In this document: one piece after another, positions 33,827 to 41,301 of the stretch | How the letters are laid out: each line of letters begins with the position of its first letter | Position numbering within the stretch: the stretch's first letter is position 1 | Assembly: GCF_001544875.2 (NCBI RefSeq) | Contig: NZ_FCOA02000032.1 | Coordinates: forward strand, 18,819-82,818 | Direction of reading: 5' to 3' | Length of the DNA stretch: 64,000 nucleotides | Source: Caballeronia hypogeia | GTDB taxonomy: Bacteria > Pseudomonadota > Gammaproteobacteria > Burkholderiales > Burkholderiaceae | Translations under genes and position numbers: made by a program | Notes under the pieces: generated by a model | The model's input: the letters and a program-made list of their open reading frames with translations, nothing else | Database searches by the model: none | Told to the model about the DNA's origin: nothing

Positions 33827-34055
33827 GCTTGCGCGCATGCGCCGCGCGTTTGCCAAAACCCGGCCATAAGTCAGCGCGTCATCGACACGCCGCGCGCGAC
33901 GCAATAAGCTAGTCGCTTTCGTTCTGGTTTCAGCGCCGGGTTTTTAGCGTCGGTCGTTCCGTCAGCGCGTGTTTCGCATCGCGCTCCGCTTTTCCCCTCG
34001 CGTTCCAGTCCGGCCGCACTTCGCTGCGGTCTGTTCGTTTCGTTTCCGCTCAACC

Positions 34056-35504
34056 ATGCAACCCCAAGTCACGCGCGCGCAACGCACGCATCAAGGACCG
34101 CCGAGCATTTCGCGCCATGCCGTCGACACGGCGCGTCTCGCCGCGCCGCTCGCCATCGCGCAGCTCTCGCAAATGGCGATGGGCGTCACCGACACCATCC
34201 TGCTCGGCTCGCTCGGCCCCGATGCGCTCGCCGCCGGCGGCCTCGGCGCGAATCTGTTCTTCGTCGTGGTGACGCTGCTGCAGGGCGTGCTCACGTCGGT
34301 TTCCGTGTCGGTCGCGCATGCGCGCGGCGCGAACGCCGAAGAGCGCGTGCCAAGCATCTACTGGACGGGCTTCGTGCTGTCGCTGCTGCTCGCCGTGCCC
34401 GCGTTCGTGCTGCTGAGCTACGCCGAGCCGATCCTGCTCGCGTTCCACGAACCGGCGACGCTTGCGAAAAACGTCGGCGAATACTGCGCGGTGCTGCGCT
34501 GGGGGACGCCGGGCAGCCTGATCGGCGTCGGCATGATGCGCGCGTTTCTGCCCGCGATCGGCGCGGCGCGCAGGCTCCTGTGGGTGTCGATCGGCGGCGT
34601 GTTCGTCAACGGTTTTCTCAACTACGGGCTGATCCACGGCGCTTACGGCCTGCCGCGCGAAGGCTTCCTCGGCTCGGCGGCGGCGACCACGATCACCGTC
34701 TGGGGCATTGCCATCGCGCTCGTCGCGTTCCTGCATCTGCGGCCGCGCTACAAGCATTTCGTGACGCGCACGCGACCGCGCCTGCCGCTCATGGGCGAAC
34801 TGTTCGGCATCGGCTGGCCGGTCGCGATCACCTACGGCGTCGAATCGACGCTCTTTCTCGCCACCGGCATGATGGTCGGCCTGCTCGGGGAAGCGCCGCT
34901 CGCCGCGCACCAGATCGCGCTCAACGTGGCGTCGGTGGCGTTCATGGTGCCGCTCGCGATCGGCCAGGCGGCCAACGTGCGCGTCGGCTACTGGGCGGGC
35001 GCGGGCGTGCCGCTCGCCGCGCGCCATGCGGGCTTCGTCGCGCTGGCGCTGGGCGTCGGCTTCATGATGTGCTCGGGGCTCGTGCTGCTCACCGTGCCGC
35101 GCGTGATCGTCGGCCTGTATCTGCATCTCGACGATCCCGCCAACGCGCACACCGTCGCGCTCGCGGCCTCGCTGCTCGGCGTGGCGGCGGTCTTCCAGAT
35201 CGTCGATGGCATGCAGACGGTCGGTTCCGGCTGCCTGCGCGGACTGAAAGACACCCGCATTCCGATGCTCGCGGCCGCGTTCGGCTACTGGGGCGTAGGC
35301 TTTCCGACCGGCTACGTGCTGGCGTTCCACTTCGAACTGGGCGCGAAGGGGTTGTGGTGGGGGCTCGCGGCGGGTCTGGCGAGCGTCGCCGTGCTGATGA
35401 CCTTGCGGTTTCATCGCATCAGCCGGAGGTTCATCGAAACGGGCGTCGCGCCGAAACCCGACGACGCCGACGCTACGAGCGCCGCGCCGCACGGCCACGC
35501 CTGA
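34056..35504 (+). CDS. MATE family multidrug/toxin exporter
   Basis: The 482-residue protein has about 12 membrane helices in two homologous halves. MATE hallmarks are visible: LAAPLAIAQLSQMAMGVTDTILLG in the first helices (the DTILLG segment follows the conserved region) and GEAPLAAHQIALNVASVAFMVPLAIGQAANVRVG in the second half, as in NorM-type Na+ or H+ coupled exporters. It has a basic cytosolic N-terminus of about 25 residues. The ATG at 34056 fits better than an upstream Arg-rich extension. Substrates cannot be read. Confidence 0.93.
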   Translation: MQPQVTRAQRTHQGPPSISRHAVDTARLAAPLAIAQLSQMAMGVTDTILLGSLGPDALAAGGLGANLFFVVVTLLQGVLTSVSVSVAHARGANAEERVPSIYWTGFVLSLLLAVPAFVLLSYAEPILLAFHEPATLAKNVGEYCAVLRWGTPGSLIGVGMMRAFLPAIGAARRLLWVSIGGVFVNGFLNYGLIHGAYGLPREGFLGSAAATTITVWGIAIALVAFLHLRPRYKHFVTRTRPRLPLMGELFGIGWPVAITYGVESTLFLATGMMVGLLGEAPLAAHQIALNVASVAFMVPLAIGQAANVRVGYWAGAGVPLAARHAGFVALALGVGFMMCSGLVLLTVPRVIVGLYLHLDDPANAHTVALAASLLGVAAVFQIVDGMQTVGSGCLRGLKDTRIPMLAAAFGYWGVGFPTGYVLAFHFELGAKGLWWGLAAGLASVAVLMTLRFHRISRRFIETGVAPKPDDADATSAAPHGHA

Positions 35505-35549
35505 TAAGCACACGACGCCCGCGCCGATTTGCAAAGCACGAATGCTTGG

Positions 35550-35578
35550 TTGGTCGGCCCGGTGCGCATTGCTAGGAT
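35550..35578 (+). promoter_or_regulatory. sigma-70-like promoter of candidate sRNA
   Basis: TTGGTC (35550-35555) and TAGGAT (35573-35578) are 17 bases apart, placing the transcript start close to 35585, exactly where the first hairpin begins. Confidence 0.55.
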
Positions 35579-35584
35579 GAAGCC

Positions 35585-35648
35585 GTCTCCTCCTTGAGAC
35601 ATCTGTGACAGGGGTTATAGCCCGCTCTCAGCCAGCGGGCTTTTTTTC
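35585..35648 (+). ncRNA. candidate small RNA with anti-Shine-Dalgarno hairpin loop
   Basis: About 64 bases. It opens with hairpin GTCTC-CTCCTT-GAGAC (35585-35600), whose 6-nt loop is complementary to the AAGGAG ribosome site. It continues through an 18-base linker (ATCTGTGACAGGGGTTAT) and ends in a strong terminator hairpin AGCCCGCT/AGCGGGCT (35619-35641) with seven T. A promoter lies directly upstream. Loops exposing CUCCU are known from anti-SD sRNAs in other proteobacteria; a family identity here is not claimed. It could alternatively be a processed 3' end of the MATE mRNA. Confidence 0.6.
35619..35648 (+). terminator. rho-independent terminator of the candidate sRNA
   Basis: AGCCCGCT (35619-35626) pairs perfectly with AGCGGGCT (35634-35641) around a 7-nt loop and is followed by seven T. 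Confidence 0.88.
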
Positions 35649-35819
35649 GTCCGTTCACTGCATTTCCTGTGCGGCGCGCGGGCCTCCGCACGGCCCTTTT
35701 CCGATTTCCCATAAAATAATTTCGAGACGCGCGGCGCGAGAACGCACCTTGCTTCATCGCGACGTTCGCCCGAGACATCGGGACGTGCCGGATCAGCACA
35801 ACTAAAACGAGGAATCGAA

Positions 35820-37520
35820 GTGTCGGAAAGCCGGGGGATGGTGCAAGCCGCATCGCGTGACGCGGAACACGGAGACATCGAAACACGCGTCACGCCGAAA
35901 CATGGATTCAGGGCCGCCGCGCGCAACGTGGTCACGTCACTCTTGCTCGCGACGCTCGTCGCCGCCTGCGCGACGCGTCCACCCGCGACGGCGTTCGATC
36001 GTCCGCCGAGTCACGCGCTGCCAGCGTCCGACGCGACGCCGCTCGAAATCGCGCTCGCGCCACTGGAGCGACAACATCCGGACCAGTCGGCCGTACGCCT
36101 GTTGCCCACCGGCACGGACGCGCTGCAGGCGCGCATCGCGCTGGCGCGGGCGGCGACGAAGACGCTCGACATGCAGTACTACATCGCCAACGAGGACAAC
36201 ACCGGCAAGCTGCTGCTCGGCGCGGCCCTGCATGCGGCGGATCGCGGCGTGCGCGTGCGCATGCTGGTCGACGACCTGAACTTCAAGGACATCGACCAGA
36301 TCATGGCGGCGCTCAATTCACACGACAAGATCGAGATTCGCGTGTTCAACCCGTTCGGCAGCGCGCAGCGCAGTTTCTCCGAGCGTACGCAGAACTTCTT
36401 CACGAAGCTGAACCACTTCACGCGCCGCATGCACAACAAGGCGATGATCGCGGATAACCAGATCGCGATCGTCGGCGGCCGCAATCTCGGCGACGAATAC
36501 TTCAGCGCGAGCCCGACGCTGCAGTTCCGCGATCTCGACGTGTTCGCCGCCGGCCCGGTCACGCAGAAAATCTCCGCGAGCTTCGACGACTACTGGAACA
36601 GTTCGCTCGCGTACCCGCTGCGCGCGCTGAACAAGCAGAAGTTCGACCCGTCCGAGCTCGACAAAACCCGCGACGACCTGCGCGCGCACTGGCGCCAGCA
36701 GGCCGATCCGCTGAACGCGAAACCGCTCAACGCGACGCCGCTCGCGCAGCAGATCTCGCGCGGGGAGATGGGCCTCGTGTGGGCGCCGACGGAATTCTGG
36801 GCCGATTCGCCGGGGAAGATCGAGCATCCGAGCGACGACTACAAGAGCCCGCCGATGACGCGCCTCGTCGAGCTGCTGAAGGACGCGCAGAGCGAATTCC
36901 TGATTCTGTCGCCTTACTTCGTCCCGCACGACGCGGGGGTGAAGGCCCTCGCCGCTCTGACGAAGCGCCATGTGCGCGTCGCGGTGCTGACCAATTCGCT
37001 CGCCGCCACCGATGCCGTCGCGGTCCAGGCCGGCTACGCGCCTTACCGTATTCCGATGCTGCGAAGCGGCGTCGAACTGTACGAATTCAAGCCGATCCAG
37101 GGCGAAGGCGAAGGCTCGCCGCGCGCCGGCCTGTTCGGCTCGCAGTCGCGCGCGAGCCTGCATGCGAAGGCCTATGTGATCGATCGGAGTATTCTCGTGA
37201 TCGGCTCCATGAATCTCGATCCGCGCTCGGCGAAGCTCAACACCGAACTCGCGCTCGTGATCCACAGCAAGCCGATCGCCCAAGAGGCCGCGCAGTTGTT
37301 CGAGCATGGCATCTCGCCCAAAGTGAGCTGGCAGGTGCAACTGGCGAGCGCGGCGGTCACGGAGGAACTGAGGCGCACGGGCGCGCCGCAATCGGGGCTC
37401 GTCTGGACCACCGAGGAAAACGACAGCCTCGTCACCTACAATTTCGATCCCGAGGCCGGGTTTTATCGCAACGCGATGACGGGCCTGTTCATGCTGCTGC
37501 CCGTCGACAAGCAACTTTGA
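35820..37520 (+). CDS. phospholipase D-family lipoprotein (cardiolipin synthase ClsC/YmdC-like)
   Basis: The 566-residue protein carries two HKD catalytic motifs, HNKAMIADNQIAIVGG near 209-224 and HAKAYVIDRSILVIGSMN near 448-465, so it is a phospholipase D superfamily transphosphatidylase, most like ClsC/YmdC. A basic N-terminus, a hydrophobic helix and the lipobox LVAAC (Cys50) make it a likely lipoprotein, unlike cytosolic ClsC. GTG at 35820 and ATG at 35838 are both possible starts. It is 25 bases upstream of fumC. Confidence 0.87.
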   Translation: MSESRGMVQAASRDAEHGDIETRVTPKHGFRAAARNVVTSLLLATLVAACATRPPATAFDRPPSHALPASDATPLEIALAPLERQHPDQSAVRLLPTGTDALQARIALARAATKTLDMQYYIANEDNTGKLLLGAALHAADRGVRVRMLVDDLNFKDIDQIMAALNSHDKIEIRVFNPFGSAQRSFSERTQNFFTKLNHFTRRMHNKAMIADNQIAIVGGRNLGDEYFSASPTLQFRDLDVFAAGPVTQKISASFDDYWNSSLAYPLRALNKQKFDPSELDKTRDDLRAHWRQQADPLNAKPLNATPLAQQISRGEMGLVWAPTEFWADSPGKIEHPSDDYKSPPMTRLVELLKDAQSEFLILSPYFVPHDAGVKALAALTKRHVRVAVLTNSLAATDAVAVQAGYAPYRIPMLRSGVELYEFKPIQGEGEGSPRAGLFGSQSRASLHAKAYVIDRSILVIGSMNLDPRSAKLNTELALVIHSKPIAQEAAQLFEHGISPKVSWQVQLASAAVTEELRRTGAPQSGLVWTTEENDSLVTYNFDPEAGFYRNAMTGLFMLLPVDKQL

Positions 37521-37545
37521 TCCAACTCCGTGGAGGATTCAGGCC

Positions 37546-38952
37546 ATGTCACAGAACGCGAAAGGCGACGTACGGATGGAGAAGGACACGTTCGGCGAGA
37601 TTGCGGTGCCGAACGGCAAGCTGTGGGGCGCACAGACGCAGCGTTCGCTGCAAAACTTCAAGATTTCGACAGAAAAGCAGTCACCCGAACTGATCACCGC
37701 GCTCGCGATCATCAAGCACGCGGCGGCCGAGGTGAACGAAGGGCTGAAGGTGCTCGATTCGAAGAAGGCGAAGGCGATCATGCAGGCGGCCGAGGAGGTC
37801 ATCGACGGCAAGCATCCGGACGAATTCCCGCTCGCCGTGTGGCAGACCGGCTCGGGCACACAGACCAACATGAACCTCAACGAGGTGATCGCCAATCGCG
37901 CGAGCGAGATCATGGGCGGGCAGCGCGGCGAGGAGCGCCTCGTGCATCCGAACGACGACGTGAACCGTGGGCAATCGTCGAACGACGTGTTCCCGACCGC
38001 GATGCACGTCGCGGCGGCGGTGGCGATCAACCAGCATCTGATTCCGGCGCTCAAAACGCTGCGCGACACGCTCGCGAAGAAGTCGACAGCATTCGACAAG
38101 ATCGTGAAGATCGGCCGCACGCATCTGCAGGACGCAACCCCGCTCACGCTCGGGCAGGAGTTTTCGGGTTATGTCGCGCAGCTCGATCAGGGCATCCGGC
38201 ACGTCGAGGCGACGCTGCCGCATCTGTATCAGCTCGCGCAGGGCGGCACGGCGGTCGGCACCGGACTGAACGCGCATCCGGAATTCGCGAAGAAGGTGGC
38301 GGCGGCGATCGGCAAGCTCACCGGCCTGCCCTTCGAAACCGCGCCGAACAAGTTCGAGGTGATGGCGGCAGCGGATGCGCTCGTCGCGGCGCACGGCGCA
38401 CTGAAAACGGTGGCGGCGGGCCTGATGAAGATCGCCAACGACATCCGCTGGCTTGCGAGCGGGCCGCGCTGCGGACTCGGCGAACTGTCGATTCCCGAGA
38501 ACGAGCCGGGCAGCTCCATCATGCCGGGCAAGGTCAACCCGACGCAATCCGAAGCCGTCACGATGCTGTGCTGCCAGGTGTTCGGCAACGATGTCGCGGT
38601 GAACTTCGGCGGCGCGAGCGGCAACTTCGAACTCAACGTGTTCCGGCCGATGATCGCGCATAACGTGCTGCAATCGGTCCGCCTGCTCGCCGACGGCGCG
38701 CTGAGCTTCAACGACAACTGCGCGGTGGGCATCGAGCCGAACGAGAAGCGCATCGATAGCCTGCTGAACGAATCGCTGATGCTGGTGACGGCGCTCAATC
38801 CGCACATCGGCTATGACAAGGCCGCGCAGATCGCGAAGAAGGCGCACAAGGAAGGCACGACGCTGAAAGCCGCCGCGCTCGCGCTCGGTCACGTGACCGA
38901 GCAGCAGTTCGACGAGTGGGTCAGGCCGGGCGATATGGTCGGGGAGAAGTAG
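37546..38952 (+). CDS. fumC: class II fumarate hydratase FumC
   Basis: FumC interconverts fumarate and L-malate in the TCA cycle without an iron-sulfur cluster. The 468-residue protein has the superfamily signature GSSIMPGKVNPTQSE, the catalytic His region (IGRTHLQDATPLTLGQE), and SSNDVFPTAMH. Its N-terminus MSQNAKGDVRMEKDTFGEI places the second Met as an alternative, but AGGAG lies upstream of the first ATG. It is separated by 25 bases from the phospholipase D gene and converges on the thioesterase gene. Confidence 0.96.
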   Translation: MSQNAKGDVRMEKDTFGEIAVPNGKLWGAQTQRSLQNFKISTEKQSPELITALAIIKHAAAEVNEGLKVLDSKKAKAIMQAAEEVIDGKHPDEFPLAVWQTGSGTQTNMNLNEVIANRASEIMGGQRGEERLVHPNDDVNRGQSSNDVFPTAMHVAAAVAINQHLIPALKTLRDTLAKKSTAFDKIVKIGRTHLQDATPLTLGQEFSGYVAQLDQGIRHVEATLPHLYQLAQGGTAVGTGLNAHPEFAKKVAAAIGKLTGLPFETAPNKFEVMAAADALVAAHGALKTVAAGLMKIANDIRWLASGPRCGLGELSIPENEPGSSIMPGKVNPTQSEAVTMLCCQVFGNDVAVNFGGASGNFELNVFRPMIAHNVLQSVRLLADGALSFNDNCAVGIEPNEKRIDSLLNESLMLVTALNPHIGYDKAAQIAKKAHKEGTTLKAAALALGHVTEQQFDEWVRPGDMVGEK

Positions 38953-38982
38953 GCGAGCTTTTCGCCAGAACAGGCGGCGGGC

Positions 38983-39504
38983 TCAAACCTTCCCCGCCGC
39001 CACCTCCTCCGGCTTCAGCTCGACGATCGCGTCGAGCGCGTCCTTCACGTCCATCGCGTACCTGGCGAGGCGCTTTTCCTCTTCCGTTTCGGGCACGAAC
39101 GACGGCACGGGCGTCGGCTGGCCCTTTTCATCAACGGCGACGAACACCATCAAACAATCGGTCGTCTGCTGCAGCTCGCCGACTTTCGGATCGCCCGCAT
39201 GCACGGAAATGTGGATATGCATGCTGGTGCGCCCCGTCGTGACCACGCGCGCGCGCAACTCCACCAGATTGCCGACCAGAATCGGCCGCCGGAAGCGGAT
39301 ATTGCCGACGCTCACCGTCACCGCGTAGCGTCCGGACCACATCGCGGCGCAGGCGTAGGCGGTTTCGTCGATCCATTTCATCAGCGCGCCGCCATGCACC
39401 TTGCCGCCGAAATTGACCGAGGTCGGCTCGGCAAGAAAACGGAACGTGGTTTCGGCGCGGCTCTTGGGAACCGCGGGAATGGGAGATGAGGTCGGCGTAT
39501 TCAT
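38983..39504 (-). CDS. acyl-CoA thioesterase, hotdog fold (YciA-like)
   Basis: The 173-residue protein has a hotdog domain typical of acyl-CoA thioesterases such as YciA: FLAEPTSVNFGGKVHGGALMKWIDETAYACAA carries the catalytic Asp/Gly region, followed by RPILVGNLVELRARVV and the conserved LMVFVAVDEKGQ. The C-terminus is a charged helix with VKDALDAIVELKPEEVAAGK. It acts on acyl-CoA in the cytosol; chain preference is not readable. It converges on fumC with a short gap. Confidence 0.92.
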   Translation of the reverse strand: MNTPTSSPIPAVPKSRAETTFRFLAEPTSVNFGGKVHGGALMKWIDETAYACAAMWSGRYAVTVSVGNIRFRRPILVGNLVELRARVVTTGRTSMHIHISVHAGDPKVGELQQTTDCLMVFVAVDEKGQPTPVPSFVPETEEEKRLARYAMDVKDALDAIVELKPEEVAAGKV

Positions 39505-39555
39505 GAGATGCCCGTCTGGTGCGCGAATGAATGCCGATTATAGGGTCGGCAATAT

Positions 39556-39699
39556 TCAATCGTGGACGGAGATGCCCTGATCGATGGTGCCGTACATCGT
39601 GATGCTGCCGCCTCCGCCCGCCGACGACGACGGCGCGCCCGCGCAGCCCGCGACGAGCATCAGCGCGCCCAGCACGCTCGCGAGAATGACTCTGGACAT
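39556..39699 (-). CDS. small lipoprotein with porin-like tail
   Basis: This 47-residue ORF reads MSRVILASVLGALMLVAGC at its N-terminus, with Cys19 in the lipobox LVAGC, then a Ser/Gly stretch and SITMYGTIDQGISVHD. The tail resembles the N-terminal first strand of Burkholderia porins (pattern of the type LYGxID), which may be chance or a structural mimic. It has a ribosome-like GGGGG upstream of the ATG at 39699. No partner gene. Function unknown; outer membrane or periplasmic lipid-anchored location is inferred from the lipobox. Confidence 0.7.
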   Translation of the reverse strand: MSRVILASVLGALMLVAGCAGAPSSSAGGGGSITMYGTIDQGISVHD

Positions 39700-39845
39700 G
39701 GGAATCCCCCTTGCTGCTTCAAAGTGCCAGCGGCCATTCTAGCGCCGCGCTTCATGCATCGACATTTCGGCGCGTGGTGAAACGTCGGTTGCAAAGTCGC
39801 GCTAGAGTGGACGAATCGATTACTTCGCCTGCAACGGACCTCGCC

Positions 39846-40595
39846 ATGAACCCCGCTCTCGACGACCTCGATTCTCGCGCGCGCCATTTTCCCGGACTTT
39901 CGCGCATCGGCGCGCTGATCGCCGACCCGGGCCGCGCCGCGATGCTCTGGTCGCTGATGGACGGCACCGCGCGCCCCGCGGGCGAACTGACGATGATCGC
40001 GGGGCTGTCGCCGTCGGCGGCGAGCGGTCATCTCGCGCGCCTGACCGATGGCGGACTGCTCGCGCTCGAGGTCAGCGGGCGGCATCGTTACTACCGCATC
40101 GCGACGCCGGACATCGCCGCGGCCATCGAAGCGCTCGCCAATCTCGCGCGCGCCAGCGCGCCGCAACGCGAGCCCGAGCGCCCGCCTTCCGCCGTACCGG
40201 TCGAGATGCGCTACGCGCGCACCTGCTACGACCATCTGGCGGGCGAACTGGCCGTGCAGCTCTTCGACGGCATGATCGCCCGCAACTGGCTCGCCGCCGA
40301 TGACGGCCATGCACCGGCGCACGGCCCGACCGCGCTCGACGCGACGCCCGAAGGCGCGGCGGCTTTCGCCGAACTCGGCATCGACCTGACAGCGCAGCGG
40401 GCGCGACGGCGACGCTTCGCGTGCACATGCATCGACTGGAGCGAGCGGCGGCCGCATCTGGGCGGCGCGCTCGGCGCCGCGTTTCTCGAAGCCTGCGAGT
40501 CGCGCGGCTGGATCGAGCCCACGGCGAAGCGCCGCGTGCTGCGCGTGACGCCGGCGGGCCACCGGCATTTCGACGCCTTCCTGGCCGATCGGTGA
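39846..40595 (+). CDS. ArsR-family transcriptional regulator with C-terminal domain
   Basis: The 249-residue protein has an ArsR-type winged helix at about 15-90 (AAMLWSLMDGTARPAGELTMIAGLSPSAASGHLARLTDGGLL, then VSGRHRYYRIA as the wing). It is far longer than metal sensors of the family. The C-terminal half includes two Cys (ACTCIDWSERRPHLGGALG), a pattern seen in a large group of proteobacterial regulators of unknown ligand. The start is at ATG 39846 because upstream residues have no family match. No obvious target gene is adjacent. Confidence 0.88.
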   Translation: MNPALDDLDSRARHFPGLSRIGALIADPGRAAMLWSLMDGTARPAGELTMIAGLSPSAASGHLARLTDGGLLALEVSGRHRYYRIATPDIAAAIEALANLARASAPQREPERPPSAVPVEMRYARTCYDHLAGELAVQLFDGMIARNWLAADDGHAPAHGPTALDATPEGAAAFAELGIDLTAQRARRRRFACTCIDWSERRPHLGGALGAAFLEACESRGWIEPTAKRRVLRVTPAGHRHFDAFLADR

Positions 40596-40655
40596 GGGGT
40601 GCGGTTACGGCGGGTATAACGGAATCGTCAATCCAACAGCCGACGATGTTCGAGC

Positions 40656-41000
40656 CTACATTGCGTGGTTATTGCAGCTCACCTCCGGGGTATCCCAGAC
40701 TTTCTGCAAATAACTCGGCAACGAGCCCCATGATCTATGGGGAATGACGTTGTACTTGGTCTGCATATATCGGCAGATTTTGTGATTGCAGTCGGAGTCG
40801 TCCCAGACCCGTTGAACGTCGTCGGTAGCGCGGCCCCAACTGCGATAGGGTGTTATTGAGTAGCGTTCCATCAGATAGCCGCAGACTTCCGAGTCGACCG
40901 CGTATGCGCTGGTCGCACCTAAGGACAGCAACAGCGCACCGGCCGCCATGGAAGCTGACAACAGGGTGCGCAGAGGGAATCGAGCGCTTTTCTTCAACAT
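40656..41000 (-). CDS. exported protein with two Cys-bounded repeats
   Basis: I recognise no family. The 114-residue protein has a signal peptide (cleavage near SAYAV, residue 34) followed by two tandem repeats. Repeat 1 (40-71) contains YSITPYRSWG and QRVWDD; repeat 2 (76-109) contains YNVIPHRSWG and QKVWDT. Each begins and ends with Cys, so two disulfide-closed modules are likely. The ATG at 41000 is chosen for the signal peptide; the open frame continues upstream without it. The surrounding DNA has lower GC than its neighbours. Confidence 0.78.
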   Translation of the reverse strand: MLKKSARFPLRTLLSASMAAGALLLSLGATSAYAVDSEVCGYLMERYSITPYRSWGRATDDVQRVWDDSDCNHKICRYMQTKYNVIPHRSWGSLPSYLQKVWDTPEVSCNNHAM

Positions 41001-41301
41001 GGAAAATCCAGACTTCTCGTGATATGTAGCGGCTGCGAACAAAATCGCGACCACTGAATTCGGCGGCACATGCCGCCGGCACTTCATCATAAGAGATGCC
41101 AGATAACCGAACCGGGGTATTGTTTTATCGAAGGTAATCTTGTGTCGCACTTCAACCGTTTCCTGCCGGACCGATAAAGCCGCGTGATAAAGCTTTGTTA
41201 CGCGCACCTGCGCGCGGTTACAAACGGCATCGTACGGATACAAGCGCCGGCGATACATTGATCCGAAGGCTGCGCGGACTGCGCGACCATCGGAGACCAG
41301 A
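41001..41301. other. intergenic region before the FecR/DUF6600 gene
   Basis: This 301-base gap carries the divergent promoters of the Cys-repeat protein gene and the FecR/DUF6600 gene. It is noticeably less GC-rich than the flanking genes. I could not fix a -35/-10 pair by eye and see no RNA gene or further ORF. Confidence 0.45.

Larger units (their letters stand above)
35505..35819. other. intergenic region containing a candidate small RNA
   Basis: This 315-base gap between the MATE gene and the phospholipase D gene holds a compact transcription unit at 35550-35648 (see separate entries). The rest, 35650-35819, must include the promoter of the phospholipase D gene; I see no other ORF of coding character. 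Confidence 0.55.
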
